Below, one piece after another: positions 1 through 5,177 of a stretch of DNA of 5,699 nucleotides. The position numbers and the translations under genes are program-made. Position 1 is the first letter of the stretch; the number at the start of each line of letters is the position of its first letter. The DNA comes from Candidatus Poribacteria bacterium (GTDB lineage: Bacteria > Poribacteria > WGA-4E > B28-G17): assembly GCA_003645735.1 (NCBI GenBank), contig QNBQ01000139.1:1-5699 (forward strand), read 5' to 3'. Below the pieces are notes generated by a model that searched no databases, was not told the origin of the DNA, and saw nothing but the letters and a program-made list of their open reading frames with translations.

Positions 1-500
1 ATATCGTCATAAGCGGGGTCACACAGGATAAAAACCAGGCCAAAATAACGATCATAGGCGTCCCCGACAGGCCGGGGATCGCCGCCAAGATCTTCCAAAG
101 CCTCGCCGATAGGAGCATAAACGTCGACATGATCATCCAGAGCGCCAGCGTCGGGGGCGTCACCGACGTGTCGTTCAGCGTCTCGGAAAGCGACCCGCCC
201 AAGGCGATAGAGGCGGTGGAGGGGTTGAAAGAGGATATCGGGTTCAAGGACGTGGCCTGGGACAGCAACGACGCCAAAGTCTCGGCCGTTGGGATAGGCA
301 TGCGCAGCCACGCCGGCGTGGCGGCCAAGATGTTTAAAGCTTTGGCCGATAAGGGGATAAACATCCAGATGATAAGCACATCGGAGATCAAGATCTCCTG
401 TGTTGTGGAGAGAAAATTCGCCGAAGAGGCGGTAAGGGCGATACACGATGCGTTTGAACTCGGAAAACCTAAGGTTCAGGCTGAAGGAGATAGAGGATAA
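1..500 (+). CDS. lysC: Aspartate kinase, C-terminal ACT-domain part (5' end outside window)
   Basis: Aspartate kinase phosphorylates L-aspartate, the first step towards lysine, threonine and methionine. Only the last 165 residues are here, read from base 3; the catalytic kinase domain, some 240 or more residues in this family, lies upstream. Two tandem ACT domains are visible. The first has the motif GVPDRPGIAAKIF (window residues 19-31) followed by INVDMIIQ and TDVSFSV. The second has GIGMRSHAGVAAKMF, then GINIQMISTSEIKISCVV, and the typical ending AVRAIHDAFEL. These domains normally bind lysine and/or threonine for feedback inhibition. The usual Gln-Asn after MII in the first ACT domain reads Gln-Ser here, which might alter effector binding (inference). 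About a dozen residues beyond the conserved HDAFEL end overlap the next gene. The family call is very secure; effector specificity cannot be read from this part. Confidence 0.95.
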   Translation, partial: IVISGVTQDKNQAKITIIGVPDRPGIAAKIFQSLADRSINVDMIIQSASVGGVTDVSFSVSESDPPKAIEAVEGLKEDIGFKDVAWDSNDAKVSAVGIGMRSHAGVAAKMFKALADKGINIQMISTSEIKISCVVERKFAEEAVRAIHDAFELGKPKVQAEGDRG

Positions 501-999
501 CGGCGCGAGGGATTTCTACTTCTCGTGCCGTTACGAGGATCTGGAGCTTTTCTTCGATGACGTCAAGTTCGTTAACCCGATCGAGGTCCATCTGCGCGCC
601 TTCAGACAGGGGGAGGAGGTCTACGCGAGGATAGAGGCGAAGTTCAAGGTGATACAGGAGTGCAGGAGGTGCCTGGAGCCGTTCGAGCGGGAGCTGACGG
701 CCAAGTTCGAGATCCAATACAAGCCGATCAAAGAGGGGGAGACGGTCGACGAGTTCGAGGACGAGGCTCAGGGGATAAGCAGATACCGGAACGAGGTGAT
801 CGACATAGCCGAGGATCTGAGGAAATACATCGTGTTGGAGATACCGCTGTGGCCCTTGTGCGACGAGAACTGTAAGGGCTTGTGTCCCTATTGCGGGGGC
901 AACCGCAACGTGGTCGAATGTGACTGTGAGGAGAGGGAGAGGATGAAAAGCTCCAAATTCGCAATACTGGCCCAGCTGCTGGGCAAACAGGAGGGGTGA
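448..999 (+). CDS. yceD: DUF177/YceD-family protein, Cys-rich form
   Basis: A 183-residue protein of the DUF177 (YceD) family, almost always encoded just before rpmF, as here. Family members in plants and E. coli have been linked to accumulation of 23S rRNA; the molecular activity is unsettled. The diagnostic motif ECRRCLEPF (residues 71-79) is present. After an acidic linker comes VIDIAEDLRKYIVLEIPLWPLC, then a cysteine cluster C138, C142, C146, C149 (LCDENCKGLCPYCGGN) and C158/C160. Together with C72/C75 these could hold zinc (inference); E. coli YceD lacks most of this cluster. The C-terminal FAILAQLL matches the family ending. ATG 448 is preferred: it has TAAGGG at 433-438 nine bases upstream and no later in-frame ATG would leave a normal N-terminus. 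This start lies 53 bases inside lysC in another frame. The rpmF start follows the stop by 5 bases. Confidence 0.9.
   Translation: MRLNSENLRFRLKEIEDNGARDFYFSCRYEDLELFFDDVKFVNPIEVHLRAFRQGEEVYARIEAKFKVIQECRRCLEPFERELTAKFEIQYKPIKEGETVDEFEDEAQGISRYRNEVIDIAEDLRKYIVLEIPLWPLCDENCKGLCPYCGGNRNVVECDCEERERMKSSKFAILAQLLGKQEG
989..996 (+). promoter_or_regulatory. Ribosome binding site of rpmF
   Basis: AGGAGGGG lies at the very end of the DUF177 coding region. It is about 8-10 bases before ATG 1005 but overlaps the in-frame GTG at 996, so it selects ATG 1005 as the rpmF start. Confidence 0.7.
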
Positions 1000-1004
1000 T
1001 CGAG

Positions 1005-1187
1005 ATGGCCGTTCCGAAGAGGAAGGTGTCCAAGTCGAGGAAGAGGAAGCGTCGGAGCCATCACGCCCTTCCCCTCAAAAGCCTCTCCATATGCCCGAAC
1101 TGTCACGAGCCGAAGATGCCGCACAGGGCCTGCCCCAGGTGCGGCTTCTATAAGGGAAGGGAGTATCCGATAGCTGAAGAGCTATGA
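1005..1187 (+). CDS. rpmF: 50S ribosomal protein bL32, zinc-binding form
   Basis: A small (60 residues), very basic protein of the large ribosomal subunit. The N-terminus MAVPKRKVSKSRKRKRRSHH is the hallmark of bL32. Four cysteines, C30-x2-C33 (ICPNC) and C43-x2-C46 (ACPRC), form a zinc ribbon, so this is the zinc-containing (C+) version, not the Cys-less paralogue that some bacteria use in zinc limitation. ATG 1005 is chosen because the protein then begins with the conserved MAVPKRK and has a good ribosome binding site. A GTG at 996 would add Met-Ile-Glu and would overlap the DUF177 stop. The stop codon overlaps the plsX start as ATGA (1184-1187). Six of eight arginine codons are AGG. Confidence 0.97.
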   Translation: MAVPKRKVSKSRKRKRRSHHALPLKSLSICPNCHEPKMPHRACPRCGFYKGREYPIAEEL

Positions 1188-2182
1188 GGATAGCGGTTGA
1201 CGCTATGGGGGGCGATTACGCCCCTCGGGCCGTGGTGGAAGGGGCGATACTGGCGGCGGAGGAGCTGGGCGTTGAGGTCATACTCGTCGGCAAGCCTGAT
1301 GCCATAAAGGGGGAGCTTCGAAGGCTTAAATACGAAAGCTCCCGAAAGGTGAGGATCGTCCCGGCGGAGGACGTGGTCAAGATGGACGACGATCCGCTGT
1401 ATGCCGTTCGACACAAGCTGGACTCCTCGATGGCCGTGGCGATCAAGCTGGTCAAATCGGGGGAAGCGGACGCCTTCGTCAGCGCCGGCAGCACCGGGGC
1501 GGCATACGGCATAGCCAGGGCGATCCTCGGAAGGGTGAGGGGGGTTACCAAGCCGGCCATAGCGGTCGTCATGCCCAACAGATACGACCAAACCGTCGTC
1601 ATCGACGCCGGGGCCAACGTCGACTGCTCCCCGAAGGATCTGGTCGAGTTCGCCGTCATGGGCAGCATATACGCCGAGTCGATCCTAGGAAAGCCGAACC
1701 CGAGGGTCGGGCTGCTCAACATCGGGACCGAGGAGGTGAAGGGAAACGAGCTGGTCTTCGGCGCCAGGCCTCTCCTGAAGGAGGCGCCCATAAACTTCAT
1801 AGGGGACGTCGAGGGGCGGGATGTGATGGCGGGGACCGTTGACGTCGTGGTGTGCGATGGGTTCGTCGGGAACGTGATACTGAAGTTCGGGGAGGGGCTG
1901 GCCAACTTGATCGTCGAGATGATAAAGACCCAGCTGTTCTCATCGCCGCTCTCCAAATTAGGGGCGCTGCTGGTTAAGGGCAGGTTCAAGAGGCTCAGGA
2001 GAAAGCTCGATTACGCCGAATACGGGGGCGCCCCGCTGCTGGGCATAAACGGGGCGTGTATAATCGCCCACGGCAGCTCCCCTCCCAACGCGATCAAAAA
2101 CGCCATAAGGGTCGCCTCCGAATACGTCTCCCGTGAGATAAACCTTCAAATCGAAAGGAAGCTTCAAGGGTTGAGAGGATGA
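1184..2182 (+). CDS. plsX: Phosphate acyltransferase PlsX
   Basis: PlsX transfers the acyl chain from acyl-ACP to inorganic phosphate, giving acyl-phosphate, the donor that PlsY uses to acylate glycerol-3-phosphate. It is a peripheral membrane enzyme linking fatty-acid and phospholipid synthesis. The 332-residue length equals that of Gram-positive PlsX. Family motifs appear in order: IAVDAMGGDYAP (residues 3-14), SAGSTGA (100-106), DAGANVDC (141-148), LLNIGTEEVKGN (177-188), CDGFVGNV (224-231), YGGAPLLGING (280-290) and HGSS (297-300 region). The segment at about 250-275, rich in Leu, Lys and Arg, falls where the membrane-associating helices of the family lie (inference). The start ATG overlaps the rpmF stop (ATGA). 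Only a weak GAAGAG precedes it, so translation probably depends on coupling to rpmF. No anomaly seen. Confidence 0.97.
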   Translation: MRIAVDAMGGDYAPRAVVEGAILAAEELGVEVILVGKPDAIKGELRRLKYESSRKVRIVPAEDVVKMDDDPLYAVRHKLDSSMAVAIKLVKSGEADAFVSAGSTGAAYGIARAILGRVRGVTKPAIAVVMPNRYDQTVVIDAGANVDCSPKDLVEFAVMGSIYAESILGKPNPRVGLLNIGTEEVKGNELVFGARPLLKEAPINFIGDVEGRDVMAGTVDVVVCDGFVGNVILKFGEGLANLIVEMIKTQLFSSPLSKLGALLVKGRFKRLRRKLDYAEYGGAPLLGINGACIIAHGSSPPNAIKNAIRVASEYVSREINLQIERKLQGLRG

Positions 2183-3165
2183 TAAGATCGGCCATAATCG
2201 GAACGGGCTCCTACCTGCCCGAGAAGGTGTTGACCAACTTCGACCTCGAGAAGATGGTCGACACCTCGGACGAGTGGATAAGGCAGAGGACGGGGATCGT
2301 CGAGAGGAGGATAGCGGCGGAGGACGAGGCCAGCTCCGACATGGGGCTTGAGGCTGCCAAGCGGGCGCTTGAGGACGCGGGCGTCAACCCGTTGGAGCTT
2401 GAGGCGATAATAGTCGCCACCATAACCCCCGACACCCTTTTCCCCTCCACGGCCTGTGTGATCCAGGGGAAGCTGGGGGCGCGCAACGCCGGCGCCTTCG
2501 ACATATCGGCCGCCTGCTGCGGCTTCATATACGGGCTGGCCATAGCCGACGGGTTCATAAGATCCGGCATGATGAGGACGGTCATGGTCATCGCCGCCGA
2601 GACGATGTCGAGGGTAACGGACTGGACCGACAGGACGACCTGTGTGCTTCTGGGGGACGCGGCCGGGGCGGCGGTGTTGAGGGCGACGACGGAGGACAGG
2701 GGGATATTGAGCTCCTTCCTCGGGGCGGCGGGCGAATACGCCGACCCCTTCCTGCTGGGGATGCCCGCCGGCGGCTCTAGAATGCCCGCCACGCCCGAAA
2801 CCGTCGAGAAGAGGCTCCACTTCCTCAAGATGCGCGGCAGGGAGGTGTTCAAGCTGGGGGTGAAGATGATGCCCGAGGCGGGGCTGAAGGCGCTGGAGCT
2901 GGCCGGCATGACCCCTAAGGACATCGACCTCTTCATCCCGCACCAGGCCAACATAAGGATAATCGACGCCGTCGGGGAAAGGCTCGGCATACCGAAGGAG
3001 AAGATCTACGTCAACATCCACAAATACGGCAACACCTCGGCGGCGACCGTGGCCGTGGCGCTGGACGAGGTCAGGAGAAACGGAATAGCCAAGGAGGGGG
3101 ACAACATCCTGATGGTCTCTTTCGGCAGCGGCATGACCTACGCCGGAACGGTGATAAGGCTTTGA
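2179..3165 (+). CDS. fabH: 3-oxoacyl-ACP synthase III (KAS III)
   Basis: FabH starts type II fatty-acid synthesis by condensing an acyl-CoA primer with malonyl-ACP. The 328-residue length is normal. Sequence signs: IIGTGSYLPEKVLTN at the N-terminus, the primer-site region SDEWIRQRTGI (30-40), the nucleophile C113 in DISAACCGF, and the catalytic H255 (PHQAN) and N285 (KYGNTSAA) of the Cys-His-Asn triad. The C-terminus FGSGMTYAGTVIRL replaces the commoner GGGFTWG pattern, a conservative variant. A second cysteine, C114, follows the nucleophile, where Ala or Ser is usual. Primer preference (acetyl or branched) cannot be told. The start overlaps the plsX stop as ATGA (2179-2182), with AAGGG at 2166-2170 upstream. 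A large antisense reading frame over this gene is a product of GC-rich codon use. Confidence 0.97.
   Translation: MIRSAIIGTGSYLPEKVLTNFDLEKMVDTSDEWIRQRTGIVERRIAAEDEASSDMGLEAAKRALEDAGVNPLELEAIIVATITPDTLFPSTACVIQGKLGARNAGAFDISAACCGFIYGLAIADGFIRSGMMRTVMVIAAETMSRVTDWTDRTTCVLLGDAAGAAVLRATTEDRGILSSFLGAAGEYADPFLLGMPAGGSRMPATPETVEKRLHFLKMRGREVFKLGVKMMPEAGLKALELAGMTPKDIDLFIPHQANIRIIDAVGERLGIPKEKIYVNIHKYGNTSAATVAVALDEVRRNGIAKEGDNILMVSFGSGMTYAGTVIRL
3156..3159 (+). promoter_or_regulatory. Probable ribosome binding site of fabD
   Basis: AAGG near the end of fabH lies 11 bases before ATG 3171 but only 2 before the alternative TTG 3162. It therefore favours the ATG. The match is short, so coupling to fabH probably helps. 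Confidence 0.45.
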
Positions 3166-3170
3166 ACGCC

Positions 3171-4100
3171 ATGAGCGTGGCCTTCGTCTTCCCCGGACAG
3201 GGGTCGCAGAAGGTCGGGATGGGAAGATCGCTTTACGAGAGCTTCCCCGAGGCCAGGAGGCTGTTCGAGGAGGCCGATAGGATATTGGGCCTCGGGATAT
3301 CGAAGCTCTGCTTCGAGGGGCCGGAGGAGCTGCTCAGGGAGACGAGATACACCCAGCCCGCCGTGATGGTCTGCAGCCTGGCAGCCTTCGAGGCGCTGAG
3401 GGCCAGGGGGCTCTCGCCCGATATCGTGGCGGGCCACAGCCTGGGCGAATACACGGCGCTGGTGGCGGCCGGGGTGGTGTCGTTTGAGGACGGGCTGAGG
3501 GCCGTCAAAGCGAGGGCCGAGCTGATGGCAAAGGCCTCCGAGGAGAGGCCGGGGGCTATGGCCGCGATAATCGGCCTGGACGAGCGGAAGGTCGAGGAGG
3601 CGTGTCGGGAGGGATCGAAGGAGGGGATCGTCGTCCCGGCCAACTTCAACTCGCCCGAGCAGATCGTCATATCGGGCGAGAGGAAAGCGGTCGAGAGGGC
3701 CGTTGAGGCGGCCAAGCGGTTGGGGGCCAAAAGGTGCGTGATGCTCAGGGTGAGCGGCGCCTTCCACTCACCCCTGATGAGATCGGCCCAGGAGGGGCTT
3801 GAGGCCGAGCTCGATGGGATGGGGTTCAAACCGCCCGAGGTCAAGCTGGTTCAGAACGTCACGGGCGATTTCGAGTCCGATCCCGATCGGATCAAGGAGA
3901 ACCTGATCCGCCAGCTGACAAGCCCGGTCAGGTGGACGGACTCCGTCGAGAGGATGATAGAGGAGGGGGCGGAGGTCTTCGTCGAGGTCGGCCCCGGAAG
4001 GGTTTTATCCGGATTGATATCGAGGATAAGCCCCCGCGTCAAAACCATCTCGGTTCAAGAGGCGGGGGACGTCGAGGAGGTCGTGGGAGGTTTGATATGA
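3171..4100 (+). CDS. fabD: Malonyl-CoA:ACP transacylase
   Basis: FabD moves malonate from CoA to the phosphopantetheine arm of AcpP, supplying the extender unit for FabH and FabF. From ATG 3171 it has 309 residues, the usual size. Visible motifs: FVFPGQGSQ (6-13, with Q11 near the oxyanion hole), the nucleophile S90 in GHSLGEY, R115 in KARAELM (binds the malonyl carboxylate), catalytic H199 in GAFHS, and Q248 in RQLTSPVRW. These match S92, R117, H201 and Q250 of E. coli FabD with a constant offset of two. The C-terminal VEVGPGRVLSGL is also typical. A TTG at 3162 overlapping the fabH stop could add three residues, but the ATG is better spaced and gives the standard N-terminus. The stop overlaps the fabG start (ATGA). 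Confidence 0.96.
   Translation: MSVAFVFPGQGSQKVGMGRSLYESFPEARRLFEEADRILGLGISKLCFEGPEELLRETRYTQPAVMVCSLAAFEALRARGLSPDIVAGHSLGEYTALVAAGVVSFEDGLRAVKARAELMAKASEERPGAMAAIIGLDERKVEEACREGSKEGIVVPANFNSPEQIVISGERKAVERAVEAAKRLGAKRCVMLRVSGAFHSPLMRSAQEGLEAELDGMGFKPPEVKLVQNVTGDFESDPDRIKENLIRQLTSPVRWTDSVERMIEEGAEVFVEVGPGRVLSGLISRISPRVKTISVQEAGDVEEVVGGLI
4085..4090 (+). promoter_or_regulatory. Ribosome binding site of fabG
   Basis: GGGAGG inside the last fabD codons lies six bases before ATG 4097. It fixes the fabG start there and argues against the much longer in-frame extension back to 3932. Confidence 0.75.
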
Positions 4101-4840
4101 GGGCGCTTGAGGGCAAGGTGGCGGCGATCACGGGCTCCGCCAGGGGGATAGGCAAGGCGATAGCGGTCCTCTTCGCGAAGGAGGGGGCGAAGGTCGTGGT
4201 GAGCGATGTGGACGACGAGGCCGGCAAGAGGACGGCGGAGGAGATAAGGGGGATAGGGTGTGAGGCGATCTACGTCCACTGCGACGTGTCCGATCCGCGC
4301 GATGCGGAGGGGCTGGTCAAAGCGGCTCTCGACGCCTTCGGAGCGCTCGACATACTCGTCAACAACGCGGGCATCACCCGCGACGCGCTTCTGGTGAGGA
4401 TGAAGGATGAGGATTGGCAGAGGGTTCTCTCGATAAACCTGACGGGGGTCTTCAACTGCACGAGGGCGGCGGCCAGGGCGATGATGAAGAGGCGGAGCGG
4501 GTGTATAATCAACATATCGTCGGTGGCGGGCATCGTGGGGAACGTCGGCCAGGCGAACTACTCGGCATCGAAGGCGGGGGTTATAGGCCTGACCAAATCG
4601 GCCGCAAAGGAGCTGGCCAGGTGGGGTATAAGGGTCAACGCCATCGCCCCCGGGTTCATCATGACGGAGATGACGGCCAAGCTGCCGGAGCAGGAGAGGG
4701 AGAAGCTGCTTTCGACCATACCGCTCGGGTTTCCGGGGGAGCCGGAGGACGTGGCCAAAGCGGCGTTATTCCTGGCATCCGACGCCGCTAGATACATCAC
4801 CGGACAGGTCATTCAAGTCGACGGCGGCATTGCCATGTAA
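4097..4840 (+). CDS. fabG: 3-oxoacyl-ACP reductase
   Basis: FabG is the NADPH-dependent reductase that turns 3-oxoacyl-ACP into 3-hydroxyacyl-ACP. It is a short-chain dehydrogenase/reductase of 247 residues, the normal FabG length. In order: cofactor loop TGSARGIG (12-19), HCDVSD (61-66), NNAG (89-92), N114 in SINLTGVF, S142 in INISSVAG, and Y155 and K159 in GQANYSASKAG, giving the full Asn-Ser-Tyr-Lys tetrad at the same spacing as E. coli FabG (110-138-151-155). NAIAPGFIMTEMT and the final GQVIQVDGGIAM are also characteristic. SDR enzymes have many functions, but the motifs and the position between fabD and acpP make FabG secure. ATG 4097 overlaps the fabD stop. The open frame continues upstream to 3932, but that part is the shifted frame of fabD. 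Codon use is strongly AGG (12 of 16 Arg) and ATA (11 of 21 Ile). Confidence 0.97.
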   Translation: MRALEGKVAAITGSARGIGKAIAVLFAKEGAKVVVSDVDDEAGKRTAEEIRGIGCEAIYVHCDVSDPRDAEGLVKAALDAFGALDILVNNAGITRDALLVRMKDEDWQRVLSINLTGVFNCTRAAARAMMKRRSGCIINISSVAGIVGNVGQANYSASKAGVIGLTKSAAKELARWGIRVNAIAPGFIMTEMTAKLPEQEREKLLSTIPLGFPGEPEDVAKAALFLASDAARYITGQVIQVDGGIAM

Positions 4841-4859
4841 GCTTAACATCCCTCTGAAT

Positions 4860-4865
4860 AGGAGG
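4860..4865 (+). promoter_or_regulatory. Strong ribosome binding site of acpP
   Basis: AGGAGG, with the match extending to AGGAGGT, sits six bases before ATG 4872. It is the best Shine-Dalgarno sequence in the window, in keeping with the high demand for acyl carrier protein. Confidence 0.85.
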
Positions 4866-4871
4866 TAGACG

Positions 4872-5108
4872 ATGAACATCGAGGCAAAGGTCAAGGAGAT
4901 CATCGCCGAACAACTCCAAGTGGCCATCGAGAAGGTCAAGCCGGAGGCGTCCTTCATAGATGACTTGGGCGCCGATTCGCTCGATACGGTCGAACTGGTC
5001 ATGGCGTTCGAGGAGGCGTTCGACATCGAGATACCGGACGAGGACGCGGAGAAGATAAGGACGGTCCAGGACGCAATAAACTACATCAAATCGAGGGTCG
5101 AGGGATGA
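4872..5108 (+). CDS. acpP: Acyl carrier protein
   Basis: AcpP carries the growing acyl chain on a 4'-phosphopantetheine arm and is the shared substrate of FabD, FabH, FabG, FabF and PlsX. The product has 78 residues, the usual length, and is very acidic. The attachment serine is S36 in [21 protein letters not shown], where Asp-Ser-Leu opens the recognition helix [23 protein letters not shown] completes helices III and IV. It is separated from fabG by 31 bases holding only its own ribosome binding site, and from fabF by 69 bases with a hairpin. It is the only complete gene here not overlapping or nearly touching either neighbour, which suggests separately tuned expression. No convincing promoter was found just upstream. 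Confidence 0.98.
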   Translation: MNIEAKVKEIIAEQLQVAIEKVKPEASFIDDLGADSLDTVELVMAFEEAFDIEIPDEDAEKIRTVQDAINYIKSRVEG

Positions 5109-5112
5109 GCTT

Positions 5113-5148
5113 GGGCTTGGGGCGTTTCAACTGAAGCGCCCCAAGCCC
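5113..5148 (+). other. 16-bp stem-loop between acpP and fabF, without a U-tract
   Basis: The arms 5113-5128 and 5133-5148 pair over 16 positions (fifteen Watson-Crick pairs and one G-U at 5125/5136) around the loop AACT. It begins four bases after the acpP stop. The core is GC-rich (GGGCTTGGGGCG with CGCCCCAAGCCC). The bases after the stem are CAAATGCGAG, with no run of T, so it is not a standard intrinsic terminator; the minus strand lacks one as well. It could be an attenuator, an RNA-processing or mRNA 3'-protecting structure that keeps acpP mRNA above fabF, or a dispersed palindromic repeat. The structure is directly visible; its role is inferred. Confidence 0.8.
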
Positions 5149-5169
5149 CAAATGCGAGGAGCCTTACGC

Positions 5170-5174
5170 GGTGA
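5170..5174 (+). promoter_or_regulatory. Probable ribosome binding site of fabF
   Basis: GGTGA three bases before GTG 5178 can pair with the 3' end of 16S rRNA in the same register as an AGGAGG placed six bases away. The stronger-looking AGGAG at 5157-5161 is 16 bases from the start, too far for normal use. Confidence 0.5.
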
Positions 5175-5177
5175 AAA

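Noticed and set aside
996..1004. GTG 996 as the rpmF start
   Set aside because: It would put Met-Ile-Glu before the conserved MAVPKRK and would overlap its own ribosome binding site.
2164..3021. 285-codon minus-strand open frame over fabH, and similar long minus-strand frames over plsX, fabD and the fabF start
   Set aside because: These mirror real genes in GC-rich DNA with strong third-base bias. The predicted proteins are low-complexity and match no family I recognise, and the plus-strand genes have all their catalytic motifs.
3162..3170. TTG 3162 as the fabD start, overlapping the fabH stop
   Set aside because: The nearest AAGG is only two bases away. ATG 3171 is better spaced and gives the standard FabD N-terminus.
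3932..4096. Upstream in-frame extension of fabG by 55 codons
   Set aside because: The extra segment is the shifted frame of the conserved fabD C-terminus and is Gly/Arg-rich. ATG 4097 has a good ribosome binding site and gives the normal FabG length.
4504..4509. TATAAT inside fabG as a -10 element of an acpP promoter
   Set aside because: No -35-like sequence lies about 17 bases upstream, and the bases encode the Cys-Ile-Ile-Asn stretch before the catalytic serine. The same TGTATAATC occurs in plsX (TATAAT at 2059-2064), also encoding Cys-Ile-Ile, so it reflects codon preference.
4841..4871. Possible terminator or small RNA between fabG and acpP
   Set aside because: The 31 bases show no useful inverted repeat and contain only the acpP ribosome binding site.
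5113..5155. The acpP-fabF hairpin as an intrinsic terminator
   Set aside because: No T-tract follows the stem on either strand, and fabF follows closely in the same direction. It is reported as a stem-loop of unknown role.
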